Made by a program: the position numbers and the translations under genes
Shown here: in pieces, positions 18,547 to 27,969 of the stretch
Numbering within the stretch: the first letter of the stretch is position 1
Layout: every line of letters begins with the position of its first letter
The notes under the pieces: model-generated
The model's database searches: none
What the model was told of the DNA's origin: nothing
The model's input: the letters and a program-made list of their open reading frames with translations, nothing else
DNA from: Phenylobacterium sp. LH3H17
GTDB lineage: Bacteria; Pseudomonadota; Alphaproteobacteria; Caulobacterales; Caulobacteraceae
Length of the DNA stretch: 64,000 bases
Direction: 5' to 3'
Assembly (NCBI RefSeq): GCF_024298925.1
Contig: NZ_CP101283.1
Location: 1,741,001-1,805,000 of the forward strand

Positions 18547-18712
18547 GGGGCCTCCTCAGAAAGCGGTCGCGGGGATATGGCGCGGCTTCACGCCATACTC
18601 TATCTTCGAAGGCATTGCAGCCGCCGAGGCGCGGCGCGCCGGCGATCATCGTCGCGCAAAGGCCTCGGGCGGCAAGGGATTTTCGGCCCGGATTTCGATT
18701 GGAACCTATTGC

Positions 18713-20527
18713 ATGACGATGACGACGGATGCGGCGGCCAAGCCGCGGATCGACAAGCAGGCGCTGCTGACGAAGTACATCGAAGAGCGCGACAAGCGAC
18801 TCCGCGCCGATGGGAACGCCCAGTACCTGGAGGTCAAGGGACGTCTCGCCCACTACCTCGACGATCCCTACACCCCGCGCGTCGAGCGGCCGGCCAAGAC
18901 CGACCACGTGACCTTCGCCTTCGTGGGCGGGGGGTTCGCCGGCCTGGTGACCGGCGCGCGGCTGGTCGAGGCCGGGGTCACCGACGTGCGGATCGTGGAG
19001 AAGGGCGGGGACTTCGGCGGCACCTGGTACTGGAACCGCTATCCCGGCGCCCAGTGCGACACCGCTTCGATGATCTACATGCCGCTGCTCGAAGAGACCG
19101 GGCATATGCCGACCGAGAAGTACGCGCACGCCCCGGAAATCCTGGAACAGTGCCAGCGCATCGGCAAGCAGTACGGCCTCTATGAGAACGCCCTGTTCCA
19201 CACCGAGGTCGAGGACCTGAGCTGGGACGACGCCAACTCACGCTGGGTGATCTCCACCAATCGCGGCGACCGTTTCACGGCCAGCTACATCGGCCTGGGC
19301 ACCGGGCCCCTGCACGTGCCCAAGCTGCCGGGCATTCCGGGCATCGAGAGCTTCAAGGGCCACTCGTTCCACACCAGCCGCTGGGACTATGACTATACCG
19401 GCGGCGATCCCAAGGGCGCGCCCATGGAGAAGCTGGCCGACAAGCGGGTGGCGATCATCGGCACGGGCGCGACCTCGGTCCAGGCGGTCCCGCACCTGGC
19501 GCGGGCCTGCAAGGAACTGCTGGTCGTCCAGCGCACGCCCTCGTCCATCGACGTGCGCGCCAACCAGCCGATCGATCCGGAATGGTTCGCGCAGATCGCC
19601 ACCCCCGGCTGGCAGACCCGCTGGCTGGAGAACTTCACCGCCAACCAGGCGGGCGGCAATGCCGAGGTCGATCTGGTCATGGACGGCTGGACCGACCTGT
19701 CGCGGCGGATCCGCAGCAAGATCATGCAACTTCCGCCGGAAGATCGTGTGCCGATGAAGATGCTGGCCGCCTATGAGGACAGCGACTTCGAGAAGATGGA
19801 GGAGATCCGCGCGCGGGTGGATTCCATCGTCGCCGACCGCGAGACCGCCCAGAGCCTCAAGGCCTGGTACCGCCAGCTCTGCAAGCGGCCCTGCTTCCAC
19901 GACGCCTATCTGCAGGCCTTCAACACGCCAGGCACGCGCCTCATCGACACCGACGGCAAGGGCGTGGAGGCGATCACCGAAAAGGGTTTCGTGGTCGCGG
20001 GGGTCGAGTACGAGGTCGACTGCATCATCTACGCCTCGGGCTTCGAGGTCGGCACCGAGTACAAGCGCCGCGCCGGTTTCGACCTGACCGGCCGCGACGG
20101 CCTGAAGCTCTCGGACGCCTGGGGTGAGGGCATGCGCTCCAAGCACGGGATCCATGTGCATGGCTTCCCGAACGCCTTCTTCGTACAGCCGACCCAGGGC
20201 GCGAACCTGATCTCCAACGTGCCGCACAACCTGACGGAATCGGGCAAGACCATCGCCATGACCGTCAAGCACGCCCTGGATCATGGCTACAGCCAGGTCG
20301 AGGTCACTGAGGAGGCCCAAGGGAAATGGGTCGAGCTGCTGCTCACCGGCATGGGCCGCATGCTGGGCGCCCCCGACTGCACCCCCGGCTACTACAACAA
20401 CGAAGGGCAGGACCCGGGCCCGGCGGCGCGGCTCAATGTCGGCTATCCGGCCGGGGCGACGGCCTTCTTCAAGTACATCGACGGCTGGCGCAGCTCAGGC
20501 GAGTTCGAGGGCCTGGCGTTCCGGTGA
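18713..20527 (+). CDS. Flavin-containing Baeyer-Villiger monooxygenase
   Basis: 604 residues from ATG 18713. BVMOs insert oxygen next to a ketone using FAD and NADPH. The FAD motif [15 protein letters not shown] is near residue 65, the Baeyer-Villiger fingerprint [13 protein letters not shown] follows GIPGIES, and the NADPH site reads [15 protein letters not shown]. The N-terminal extension of about 60 residues ahead of the FAD site ([11 protein letters not shown]) is typical of steroid or cyclopentadecanone-type BVMOs. Upstream the frame stays open, but the added sequence has no homology to the family. The substrate is unknown; cyclic or steroid ketones are plausible. Confidence 0.9.
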   Translation: MTMTTDAAAKPRIDKQALLTKYIEERDKRLRADGNAQYLEVKGRLAHYLDDPYTPRVERPAKTDHVTFAFVGGGFAGLVTGARLVEAGVTDVRIVEKGGDFGGTWYWNRYPGAQCDTASMIYMPLLEETGHMPTEKYAHAPEILEQCQRIGKQYGLYENALFHTEVEDLSWDDANSRWVISTNRGDRFTASYIGLGTGPLHVPKLPGIPGIESFKGHSFHTSRWDYDYTGGDPKGAPMEKLADKRVAIIGTGATSVQAVPHLARACKELLVVQRTPSSIDVRANQPIDPEWFAQIATPGWQTRWLENFTANQAGGNAEVDLVMDGWTDLSRRIRSKIMQLPPEDRVPMKMLAAYEDSDFEKMEEIRARVDSIVADRETAQSLKAWYRQLCKRPCFHDAYLQAFNTPGTRLIDTDGKGVEAITEKGFVVAGVEYEVDCIIYASGFEVGTEYKRRAGFDLTGRDGLKLSDAWGEGMRSKHGIHVHGFPNAFFVQPTQGANLISNVPHNLTESGKTIAMTVKHALDHGYSQVEVTEEAQGKWVELLLTGMGRMLGAPDCTPGYYNNEGQDPGPAARLNVGYPAGATAFFKYIDGWRSSGEFEGLAFR

Positions 20528-20549
20528 GGAGCCGCGAAGCACAGGATTA

Positions 20550-20699
20550 GATCCTCCCCCAGCGCGCAGCGCGGTTTGGGGGAGGTGGATCGTCGCCCAC
20601 TTGGGCGACGAGACGGAGGGGGTTGAAGCCCGCTGAAGCGAGTCAAAGTCCCCCTCAGTCAGCTTCGCTGACAGCTCCCCCAGGAGGGGAGCATCTTGC
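20550..20699 (+). repeat. Dispersed intergenic palindromic repeat, copy 1
   Basis: An approximately 150-bp G/C-rich element made of nested inverted repeats: CCTCCCCC...GGGGGAGG, CGTCGCCC...GGGCGACG, a conserved block GACGGAGGGGGTTGAAGCC, and GTCAGCTTCGCTGAC. The same blocks in the same order occur on the opposite strand at 40940-41077. It lies between two convergent genes, where it could act as a transcription barrier. Such elements are common in Caulobacterales genomes as I recall them. Confidence 0.82.
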
Positions 20700-20717
20700 C
20701 AAGGATGACGCCGGGCG

Positions 20718-21227
20718 TCAGAGGCCGCCGGCGAACAGGTCCACCTTGCCGATCGGCACGCCTCGGGACCGCAGGATCCCATAGGCGGTCGAGAGGTGGA
20801 AATAGAGGTTGGTGGTGGCGAAGATCGTCAGCCACCGGCCGGCGGGCAGGGTTGGCTCCATCCCCGTCCCGATGGCGATGGTCAGGGGAACATCGTCGCG
20901 GCCCGCGAACTCTTCGGGCTTCAGGCTCGCCAGGTACTGCTTGGCCTGCGCGATCGCGGCCTGGAACCCGGCCACGTCGAGGTCGTCGGTGATGTCGGCC
21001 GGGACCGGCAGGCCCGCGGCTCGCGCCGGCCACTGGCGGGCGAAGTTGCAGACCACCATCAGCTGGAAGCGCAGGGGCGACATGTCCTCGATCAGCCGCC
21101 AGTCCAGCATCTGCGCCTCGCTGACGCCGTTGGCGGCGGCGTGTTCCGCGCCCTTGGCCAGGATGTGCGAGGCGGTCTCCAGGGCGTGGGCGTACTGTTC
21201 GACGTAGGTGAAAAGACTGACCGCCAC
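20718..21227 (-). CDS. DUF1993 family protein
   Basis: 169 residues from a GTG start at 21227 preceded by an AGGAGG ribosome site. The sequence follows the DUF1993 pattern: an opening helix LFTYVEQYAHALETASHILAKG, then DWRLIEDMSPLRFQLMVVCNFARQW and a late LTIFATTNLYFHLSTAYGILR. The fold is related to DinB-like four-helix bundles. No enzymatic function is known for the family. Confidence 0.85.
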   Translation of the reverse strand: MAVSLFTYVEQYAHALETASHILAKGAEHAAANGVSEAQMLDWRLIEDMSPLRFQLMVVCNFARQWPARAAGLPVPADITDDLDVAGFQAAIAQAKQYLASLKPEEFAGRDDVPLTIAIGTGMEPTLPAGRWLTIFATTNLYFHLSTAYGILRSRGVPIGKVDLFAGGL

Positions 21228-21304
21228 GGGCGACCTCCTGATGAGCTAGGGATGGATTCCCGCCAAGGTGAGGCTTGTAGAGGCGGATCGGCCAGATCCC
21301 AAGC

Positions 21305-22516
21305 CTAGACCACCTCGTCCACCGCCTCGATCCAGTGCCTGACCGGCGCCGCTCCGCCATCGGCCAGGTGCATCCAGCAGCCGATGTTCGCCGTGTAGAT
21401 CGCCGCTGGGGACGCGGCGTTGAGCGCGGCCAGCTTGGCGGTCTTGAGCTTGCCCGCCATCTTCGGTTGGAGCAGCGAATAGGCGCCGGCCGAGCCGCAG
21501 CAGAGGTGGTTGTCGGCCACCGGCTGGGGCTCGTAGCCCAGGCGGGTCAGCAGGGTTCCGATCCGACCGGTCAGCTTCAGGCCGTGCTGCAGGGTGCAGG
21601 GCTCGTGGACGGCGATGCGCGGCTTCGCGGGCGCTCGACGGGCTGTGAGGTCGCTGTTGGCCAGGACCTCGATGGGGTCGCGCACCAGGCCGGCCACGGC
21701 GCGGGCCTTTTCCAGATAGGCCGGGTCGTCGCGCAGCACGTCGGGATAGTCTCGGATGAAGGCCGCGCAGCCGCTGGAATTGACCACGATGGCCGAGGCG
21801 CCGGCCTCGATGGCGGGGGTCCAGGCGTCGATGTTGCGCCGGGCGGCGGCGCGGCCGGCCTCCGGGGCGTCCAGGTGGAAGTCCACGGCCCCGCAACAGC
21901 CCGCGCGGGGCGCCTCGGTGAGCGCGATGCCGGCCTTGTCGAACACGCGGGCGGTAGCGGCGTTGAAGTGCGGCGCGGCGGCGGACTGGACGCATCCCTT
22001 CAGCAGCAGCATGTGGCGGGCGTGGGCTGCCTTGGGCCAGGCGCCTGGAGCCACGGCGGGCGGGACCTTGGCCTTGAGGAAGCCCGGCAGCAGGGGGCGC
22101 GTGAGACGGCCCAAGGTCAGGGCGAGGCCGAACAGAATCGCGGACGTGGTGAGCCGGCGGATGGCCTGGCGGGCCAGGCGCGCGGGCCAGGGACGCGGGG
22201 CGGCGGCGCGCACGGCTTCCCGGCCGATGTCGTAGAGCCGGTGGTACTGGACGCCGGACGGGCAGGTGGTCTCGCAGGCGCGGCAGGAGAGGCAGCGGTC
22301 CAGGTGCTTGAGGCTGAGCGCGCTGACCGGCTGGCCCTCAAGGGCCTGCTTCATCAGGTAGATGCGGCCGCGCGGGCCGTCCAGCTCGTCGCCGGTGAGC
22401 TGATAGGTAGGGCAGGTGGCGTTGCAGAAGCCGCAGTGGACGCAGGCCCGCAGGGCCCGCTCGACCACCCCGCCAGCGATGGTCCCGGCGATCGGGCCTG
22501 AGATCACCGTGCGCAT
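21305..22516 (-). CDS. glcF: Glycolate oxidase iron-sulfur subunit GlcF
   Basis: 403 residues, close to the E. coli GlcF length. Two ferredoxin-like cysteine clusters are visible near residues 33-43 (CVHCGFCNATCP) and 83-93 (CLSCRACETTCP), each binding a [4Fe-4S] cluster. Two CCG-type domains follow (APRAGCCGAVD and DNHLCCGSAGAYS). It passes electrons from the FAD subunits to the membrane chain during glycolate oxidation to glyoxylate. Its ATG follows the glcE stop codon without a gap, so glcD-glcE-glcF are coupled. Confidence 0.95.
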   Translation of the reverse strand: MRTVISGPIAGTIAGGVVERALRACVHCGFCNATCPTYQLTGDELDGPRGRIYLMKQALEGQPVSALSLKHLDRCLSCRACETTCPSGVQYHRLYDIGREAVRAAAPRPWPARLARQAIRRLTTSAILFGLALTLGRLTRPLLPGFLKAKVPPAVAPGAWPKAAHARHMLLLKGCVQSAAAPHFNAATARVFDKAGIALTEAPRAGCCGAVDFHLDAPEAGRAAARRNIDAWTPAIEAGASAIVVNSSGCAAFIRDYPDVLRDDPAYLEKARAVAGLVRDPIEVLANSDLTARRAPAKPRIAVHEPCTLQHGLKLTGRIGTLLTRLGYEPQPVADNHLCCGSAGAYSLLQPKMAGKLKTAKLAALNAASPAAIYTANIGCWMHLADGGAAPVRHWIEAVDEVV

Positions 22517-23581
22517 CTAGAGGCCCTCATACATGCGTCCGGGATTGAACAGGCCATGGGGGTCGAGCGCCGCCTTGACCCGTTTGTGCAGGGCCAGGAG
22601 GGGGGCGGGCAGGGGCTGGAACACCTGGTCGACCCCGCCGCGGAACAGGGTGGCGTGGCCGCCGACCGCGGCGGCCACGTCCCAGATCGTGGTGTCGACG
22701 CTGTCGGCGGCCAGCCAGCGCTGCGAGCCGCCCCAGTCCCAGGCCAGGTGGCCGTCCAGGCTGGGTAGTTGCGCGGTCTGGGGCAGGGAGAGCCGCCACA
22801 GGGCCGGGCCGTCGAAGGCCGGATGGCTCAGGTCGCGCAAGGCCGCCCAGATCTCGCCGGTCTCGGTCTCGCCGCCCAGTTCGCGTGCGGTCTGCACCAC
22901 CGCCGCCTCGCCGCCGGACAGCCGCAGGTGCAGCCGCTCGCCGTCGTGGAAGGCGCCCGACATCGGCAGGGGCCGGCGCATCAGTTCGATGACGCGGCGC
23001 CGGGCGGCCTCGCTGGCGAGCTCGAAGGCCAGGGCCGTCTCGGCGCGCGGCCGGGGCGTGACGCGGATCGACGCCTCCAGGATCACGCCCAGGCAGCCCA
23101 GGCCCCCGGCCATCAGCCGGAAGGCGTCGAAGCCGGCCACGTTCTTGAACACCGTGCCGCCGAAGTTCAGCACCTCGCCGCGCCCGTCCAGCACCTTTGC
23201 CCCCAGGACGTAGTCGCGCAGGGCGCCGGAGAACGGCCGCCGCGATCCCGAGAGCCCGGCCGCCACCGTGCCGCCGAGCGTGCTGGCCTCGCCGAACACC
23301 GGCGGCTCGAAGGCCAGCATCTGGCCGTTGGCCGCCAGCAGGGCCTCGATCTCGGCCATGGGCGTGCCGGCCCGGGCGGTGATCACCAGCTCGCTGGGGT
23401 CATAGGCCACCACGCCGCGGTGGGCGCCCAGGGTCAGCGGCTCGGCCTCGATCCTGCGGCCGTAGAAGGCGCGGGTGTCGCCGCCGATGATGCGGAACTT
23501 CAGGCCCTCGGACCGCCCGGCGCTCACCACATGGGCAAGGCGCTCGGTCTGGTCGGCGTCAGAACCGGGGGAGGTCGGCAA
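22517..23581 (-). CDS. glcE: Glycolate oxidase FAD-binding subunit GlcE (start uncertain)
   Basis: The protein follows GlcE closely: RIIGGDTRAFYG, LTLGAHRGVVAYDPSELVITA, the FAD-binding FGEASTLGGTVAAGLSG, FGGTVFKNVAGFDAFRLMAGG and the C-terminal DPHGLFNPGRMYE. No ATG is available at the right place. I choose TTG 23581 because similarity to GlcE begins just after it (ADQTERLAHVV); this overlaps the glcD end by 23 bases. GTG codons at 23530 and 23527 are alternatives that would trim about 17 residues. GlcE pairs with GlcD to form the glycolate-oxidising flavoprotein. Confidence 0.9.
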   Translation of the reverse strand: MPTSPGSDADQTERLAHVVSAGRSEGLKFRIIGGDTRAFYGRRIEAEPLTLGAHRGVVAYDPSELVITARAGTPMAEIEALLAANGQMLAFEPPVFGEASTLGGTVAAGLSGSRRPFSGALRDYVLGAKVLDGRGEVLNFGGTVFKNVAGFDAFRLMAGGLGCLGVILEASIRVTPRPRAETALAFELASEAARRRVIELMRRPLPMSGAFHDGERLHLRLSGGEAAVVQTARELGGETETGEIWAALRDLSHPAFDGPALWRLSLPQTAQLPSLDGHLAWDWGGSQRWLAADSVDTTIWDVAAAVGGHATLFRGGVDQVFQPLPAPLLALHKRVKAALDPHGLFNPGRMYEGL

Positions 23582-25058
23582 ACGGCAGCTCCCCGTGATG
23601 GACGTGCATGCCCCCGAACTCGGCGCAGCGGTTGAGCGTCGGGATCGCCTTGCCGGGATTGAGCAGGCCCAGGGGATCGAAGGCGGCCTTGAGCGCGAAG
23701 AAGGCCTCGATCTCGGCGGCGTCGAACTGGACGCACATCTGGTTGATCTTCTCGCGGCCCACCCCGTGCTCGCCGGTGATCGTCCCGCCGACCGCGACGC
23801 ACAGCTCCAGGATCGCCCCACCCAGCACCTCGGCCTTTTCCAGGTCGCCCTGCCTGTGGCTGTCATAGAGGATCAGCGGGTGCAGGTTGCCGTCTCCGGC
23901 GTGGAACACATTGGCCACCTGCAGGCCGCAGGCGTCCGACAGACGGGTGATCTCGGAGAGCACCTTGGGCAGGGCGCGGCGTGGGATGGTGCCGTCCATG
24001 CAGTAATAGTCGGGCGCGATGCGGCTCACCGCCGGGAAGGCGTTCTTGCGGCCGGCCCAGAAGCGCTGGCGCTCGGCCTCGTCGCGGGCGGCGCGGACCT
24101 CCACGGCGCCGGCTGCGAACATCAGGGCGGTGACGCGTTCCACCTCCTCGGCGACATCGGCGGCCACACCGTCCAGCTCGCACAGCAGTATGGCCTCGGC
24201 GGCCTTGGGATAGCCCGCATGGGCGAAGTCCTCGGCGGCGCGCAGGGCCAGGCCGTCCATCATCTCCAGGCCGCCGGGCGTGACCCCCGCGGCGATGATG
24301 TCGGCCACCGCCTGGGCGGCCCTCTCCACGTCGTCGAAGGCGGCCAGCAGGACGCGCGCCTCCTCGGGCAGGGGCAGCAGCTTGACCACGACCTCGGTCA
24401 CCACCCCCAGCAGCCCCTCCGAGCCGGTCATCAGGGCCATGAGGTCGAAGCCCGCCGCGTCCAGGGCCTCGGAGCCGAGGGTCAGGACCTCGCCGTCGAG
24501 GGTCACCACCTCCAGCTTGAGGATGTTGTGCACCGTCAGGCCGTACTTCAGGCAATGCACCCCGCCGGCGTTCTCGGCGACATTGCCGCCGATGCTGCAG
24601 GCGATCTGGGACGAGGGATCCGGGGCGTAGAACAGGCCCAGGTGGGCGACGGCTTCCGAGATCGCCAGGTTGCGGACCCCGGGCTGGACCCGGGCGATCC
24701 GGGCGTCGAGATCGATCGCCAGGATCTTGGAGAACTTGGCCATGCTGAGCAGGACGCAGCCGGGGAAGGGCAGGGCGCCGCCCGAGAGGCCGGTGCCGGC
24801 CCCACGCGCCACGACCGGCACGCCGAGGTCGCGGCAGGTCTTCATCACGCCGGCCACCTGGGCCACGGTGGTCGGCATGACCACCGCGCCGGGCAGGGAA
24901 CGGTAGGCCGCCAGGCCGTCGCTCTCATAGGGCCGCAGGGCCTCGACCTCGGTCAGGATCGCATCGGCGGGCAGCACCGCGCGCAGGGCCGCGCCCAGCC
25001 GCTGGGCCGAAAGCACCGGGAAGTCCGCATCGAGTCGGGCGTCGAAATGGTCGAGCAT
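23559..25058 (-). CDS. glcD: Glycolate oxidase FAD-linked subunit GlcD
   Basis: 499 residues from ATG 25058, matching the E. coli GlcD length. The FAD-binding PCMH domain reads VVARGAGTGLSGGALPFPG and SSQIACSIGGNVAENAGGVH; the C-terminal substrate domain carries HAGDGNLHPLILYD and GGTITGEHGVGREK, where the His residues take part in catalysis. It oxidises glycolate (or D-lactate in some relatives). It is the first gene of glcDEF and is divergent from the SDR gene with about 87 bp between starts. Confidence 0.95.
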   Translation of the reverse strand: MLDHFDARLDADFPVLSAQRLGAALRAVLPADAILTEVEALRPYESDGLAAYRSLPGAVVMPTTVAQVAGVMKTCRDLGVPVVARGAGTGLSGGALPFPGCVLLSMAKFSKILAIDLDARIARVQPGVRNLAISEAVAHLGLFYAPDPSSQIACSIGGNVAENAGGVHCLKYGLTVHNILKLEVVTLDGEVLTLGSEALDAAGFDLMALMTGSEGLLGVVTEVVVKLLPLPEEARVLLAAFDDVERAAQAVADIIAAGVTPGGLEMMDGLALRAAEDFAHAGYPKAAEAILLCELDGVAADVAEEVERVTALMFAAGAVEVRAARDEAERQRFWAGRKNAFPAVSRIAPDYYCMDGTIPRRALPKVLSEITRLSDACGLQVANVFHAGDGNLHPLILYDSHRQGDLEKAEVLGGAILELCVAVGGTITGEHGVGREKINQMCVQFDAAEIEAFFALKAAFDPLGLLNPGKAIPTLNRCAEFGGMHVHHGELPFADLPRF

Positions 25059-25145
25059 CAGGCCGGACCTTGGGCGTACGGGCGCTCTAGCGTCAACCAC
25101 GCGGCGCGCTACAAGGTTATCAACGATAGGGAACGGGAGAGAACC

Positions 25146-25916
25146 ATGGATCTGGGCTTGAAGGGCAAGGCCGCGGTGGTGACCGGCGGATCGCGCGGCA
25201 TCGGCCGGGCCATAGCCGACCTGCTGGCCGACGAAGGCTGCGACGTGGCGATCTGCGCGCGCAACGCCGGCCAGGTGGCCGAGGCCGTCGCCGCGCTGCA
25301 GGCCAAGGGCGTAAAGGCCTTCGGCCAGGCGGTGGACATCGCAGACGGCCCGGCGCTGAAGGCCTTCGTCACCCAGGCGGGCAATGAGCTGGGCGGCATC
25401 GACATCCTGGTCTCCAACGCCAGCGCCCTGGTCCAGGGGGCCGGCGAGGACGAGTGGAAGGCGATGTTCGACATCGACGTCATGGGCGCGGTCCGTTCCT
25501 TCGAGGCGGCCAAGCCGTTCCTGGAGAAGGCCGGCGCGGCCAAGGGCGACGCGGCCTTCATCATCACCTCGTCGGTTTCGGCGGCCGAGGCGACCGCCGC
25601 CTCGTCCTACGGCGCCATGAAGGCGGCCCAGATCCACTACGCCAAGGGCCTGGCCCGCGAGAACGCCGCCAAGCACATCCGCGCCAATGTCATCTCGCCG
25701 GGCACCGTGTTCTTCGAGGGCGGGGTCTGGGGCAATGTGAAGGCCGGCATGCCGCAGTTCTTCGACCAGATGATCAAGCGCAACCCCACCGGCCGGATGG
25801 CGACGCCGGAAGAGGTGGCCGCCGCCGCCGTCTTCCTGGCCAGTCCGCGCTCCAGCTTCACCACCGGCATCAATATGCTGGTCGACGGCGCCATCTCGTC
25901 GCGCGTGAACTTCTAG
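25146..25916 (+). CDS. Short-chain dehydrogenase/reductase
   Basis: 256-residue classical SDR. The cofactor motif is TGGSRGIGRAI, the structural motif is VSNASALVQG, the catalytic Ser is in IITSSVSAAEA and the Tyr/Lys pair is in SSYGAMKAA. The C-terminal FTTGINMLVDGAISSRVNF is usual for FabG-like members. The acidic residue after the second beta strand is not obvious (ICARNAGQ), suggesting NADP(H). It heads a run of three closely spaced plus-strand genes (SDR, 184-residue protein, dienelactone-hydrolase-like), probably one operon. The substrate is unknown. Confidence 0.88.
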   Translation: MDLGLKGKAAVVTGGSRGIGRAIADLLADEGCDVAICARNAGQVAEAVAALQAKGVKAFGQAVDIADGPALKAFVTQAGNELGGIDILVSNASALVQGAGEDEWKAMFDIDVMGAVRSFEAAKPFLEKAGAAKGDAAFIITSSVSAAEATAASSYGAMKAAQIHYAKGLARENAAKHIRANVISPGTVFFEGGVWGNVKAGMPQFFDQMIKRNPTGRMATPEEVAAAAVFLASPRSSFTTGINMLVDGAISSRVNF

Positions 25917-25926
25917 GGCCAAGACA

Positions 25927-26481
25927 TTGGATTACGACTACTTCCAGCTCAAGCTCGGCCGCGAGCGGACGGCTCACAAGACGCTGGCCGAGCGGCTGTA
26001 TCCCATACCCGAGGTGGTGGCCGTGTTCTCGCCGCTGCTGGGCTTCGCCTCCAACGAGGCCCTGGTCCTGGCCAGGGCCGGGGCGGAGCTTGGCTTTCCG
26101 GCCCAGGCCGTCGATCGGCTGACCCCGACCCTGCGCCCCACGTCGGACGTCCCGCCGGAGCCGAAGGGGGTCTATGTCCACAACTGGTTCACCATCGACG
26201 GCGGCGCGGTCGACGAGTTCGTGCGGCTGTCCGGTGAGGCCTGGCCCGCCTTCGAGAGCCGGTTCGAAACCAAAATCTACGGCCTGTTCCTGGCCGCGGA
26301 AACCGAGGCGGACCGGGCTGAAGGCGCGCGCCGACTGTTGCTGATGACCAATTATCGAGACCTTGGCGAGTGGCAGGTCTCCCGCGATCCGACATCCGAG
26401 GCCATGCAGGTCTTCCTGCGCCGCCGCGAACTGACGCGTGTTTCCCTGGCCCGCAGCTGCCTGGTCATTCCGCGGGCCTAG
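25927..26481 (+). CDS. Hypothetical protein, possible NIPSNAP-like ferredoxin fold
   Basis: 184 residues from a TTG at 25927, ten bases after the SDR stop. The clearest segment is VYVHNWFTIDGGAVDEFVRLSGEAWPAFE followed by KIYGLFLAAETEADRAEGARRLLLMTNYRDLGEWQ, which resembles one alpha/beta ferredoxin-like unit as in NIPSNAP or dimeric barrel proteins. No catalytic motif is seen. It sits between an SDR and a hydrolase and may serve the same pathway. Function unknown. Confidence 0.72.
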   Translation: MDYDYFQLKLGRERTAHKTLAERLYPIPEVVAVFSPLLGFASNEALVLARAGAELGFPAQAVDRLTPTLRPTSDVPPEPKGVYVHNWFTIDGGAVDEFVRLSGEAWPAFESRFETKIYGLFLAAETEADRAEGARRLLLMTNYRDLGEWQVSRDPTSEAMQVFLRRRELTRVSLARSCLVIPRA

Positions 26482-26505
26482 CGGCCCCAATCCGAGGAGC
26501 CTGGG

Positions 26506-27237
26506 ATGATCGAGCAGACCGTGGAGGTCCCGACCAAGGACGGGGCCACGACCACCTTCATCGTCCATCCGGAACGGGATGGGCCGCATCCGGTGATCCT
26601 GTTCTTCATGGACGCCCCGGCGATCCGCGAAGAGCTGCGCGACATGGCCCGCCGGTTCGCCAGCGCCGGCTATTACGTGATGCTGCCCAACCTCTACTAC
26701 CGCTCCGGCGTGCTGGAACTAACGGCCGAGGACTGGGCCGACCCCGAGCGGAAGAAGATGTTCGGGCTGATGTACTCGCTGACCATCCCGCTGGTGATGG
26801 AGGACACCGACGCCCTGCTGGCCTATGCCGACGGCCAGGCCGCCGCCGACGCCAAGACCGTGGGCTGCGTCGGCTACTGCATGAGCGGTCAGTTCTCGAT
26901 CAATGCCGCGGCGCGCCATCCCGACCGGGTCAAGGCGGCGGCCTCGATCTACGGCACCTTCCTGGTCACCGACAAACCCGACAGCCCGCATGTCGCGGCC
27001 CGCAAGGCCAAGGGCGAACTCTACTTCGCCTGCGCCGAGATCGACCGCTGGGCGCCGTTGGAAATGGTCCAGGCCCTGGAGACATCGCTGAAATCGGACG
27101 AGATCGAGGCCGAGGTCGAGTTCTATCCCGGCGTCGAGCACGGCTTCGCCTTCCCCAACCGCGCCGCCTACGACAAGACCGCCGCCGAACGCCACTGGGA
27201 GCGGCTCAACGCCCTGTTCCGTCGCCGGCTGGGTTAG
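26506..27237 (+). CDS. Dienelactone hydrolase family protein
   Basis: 243-residue alpha/beta hydrolase. The nucleophile is a cysteine in GCVGYCMSGQF (around residue 125), with Asp in CAEIDRWAP and His in PGVEHGFAFP completing the triad, as in carboxymethylenebutenolidase. The opening VPTKDGATTTFIVHPE and the LFFMDAPAIREE oxyanion segment fit the family. It likely hydrolyses a small lactone or ester; the lactone made by a nearby Baeyer-Villiger enzyme is a conceivable but unproven substrate. Confidence 0.88.
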   Translation: MIEQTVEVPTKDGATTTFIVHPERDGPHPVILFFMDAPAIREELRDMARRFASAGYYVMLPNLYYRSGVLELTAEDWADPERKKMFGLMYSLTIPLVMEDTDALLAYADGQAAADAKTVGCVGYCMSGQFSINAAARHPDRVKAAASIYGTFLVTDKPDSPHVAARKAKGELYFACAEIDRWAPLEMVQALETSLKSDEIEAEVEFYPGVEHGFAFPNRAAYDKTAAERHWERLNALFRRRLG

Positions 27238-27294
27238 CGCGCGGACGGGTTGGCGGGAAAGCCATGATCTCATTGACGCGAGCTGAGTGAAGTC

Positions 27295-27969
27295 ATGGTC
27301 TTCTGGATCGCGAGCGCGGCTGGACTGGCGATCGCCTACCTCCTGGGTTCCACGCCCACGGGTTATCTGGCGGGGAGACTGCTCAAGGGGATAGATATCC
27401 GCGAGCACGGCTCCGGATCCACGGGGGCGACCAACGTATTGCGAACCCTGGGGAAATGGCCTGGGTTGGTGGTGCTCCTGGTGGATTTGCTGAAGGGCGG
27501 GGCGGCGATCGCCTTTGTCCGCTGGTATTTTCCCTGGCTCTATACTTTCTCGTCCGTCACGCCCCCGACCGCGCCTGATCTGCAGGCTTGGATGCCGTGG
27601 GCCGTTTGCCTGGCCGGCCTCGCCGTGTTGCTGGGGCATGGCCGTTCGATCTGGCTGAACTTCACGGGCGGAAAATCGGCCGCGGCGGGGCTGGGCGTGT
27701 TGCTGGCGATGTCCTGGCCAGTCGGCTTGGGCGCCGCGATGGTTGTCGGCCTTGCGCTGGCTGTTTCCCGGATTGTCTCGCTTAGCTCGATGCTGGGGGC
27801 GTTGACCGCGATCGCCCTCATCTGCAGCCTGGAACAACCGTTAGCCTATCGGTTGCTGGTGATTGCCGGCGGCATCTACGTGATTGCGCGCCATCGCGCC
27901 AACATTCAGCGCCTACTGGCTGGGACAGAGCCCCGCCTGGGGCGACCTCGCCCGGAGCCGCGCCCCTAG
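27295..27969 (+). CDS. plsY: Glycerol-3-phosphate acyltransferase PlsY, cyanobacterial-like
   Basis: PlsY transfers an acyl group from acyl-phosphate to glycerol-3-phosphate at the inner membrane, the first step of phospholipid synthesis. The three conserved cytosolic motifs are present: GSTPTGYLAGR, HGSGSTGATNVLRTLG, and GHGRSIWLNFTGGKSAAAGLG, among multiple hydrophobic helices over 224 residues. The GSTGATNV form, the long loop FPWLYTFSSVTPPTAPDLQ, SRIVSLSS and the tail NIQRLLAGTEPRLGR resemble cyanobacterial PlsY more than alphaproteobacterial ones. Codon choice is also less G/C-biased than in neighbours. It looks acquired by transfer. Its stop shares a CTAG with the opposing gene. Confidence 0.9.
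   Translation: MVFWIASAAGLAIAYLLGSTPTGYLAGRLLKGIDIREHGSGSTGATNVLRTLGKWPGLVVLLVDLLKGGAAIAFVRWYFPWLYTFSSVTPPTAPDLQAWMPWAVCLAGLAVLLGHGRSIWLNFTGGKSAAAGLGVLLAMSWPVGLGAAMVVGLALAVSRIVSLSSMLGALTAIALICSLEQPLAYRLLVIAGGIYVIARHRANIQRLLAGTEPRLGRPRPEPRP

Noticed and set aside
18362..18712. Upstream extension of the Baeyer-Villiger monooxygenase
   Set aside because: The added 117 residues overlap the small helix-hairpin-helix gene on the other strand and have no resemblance to the family.
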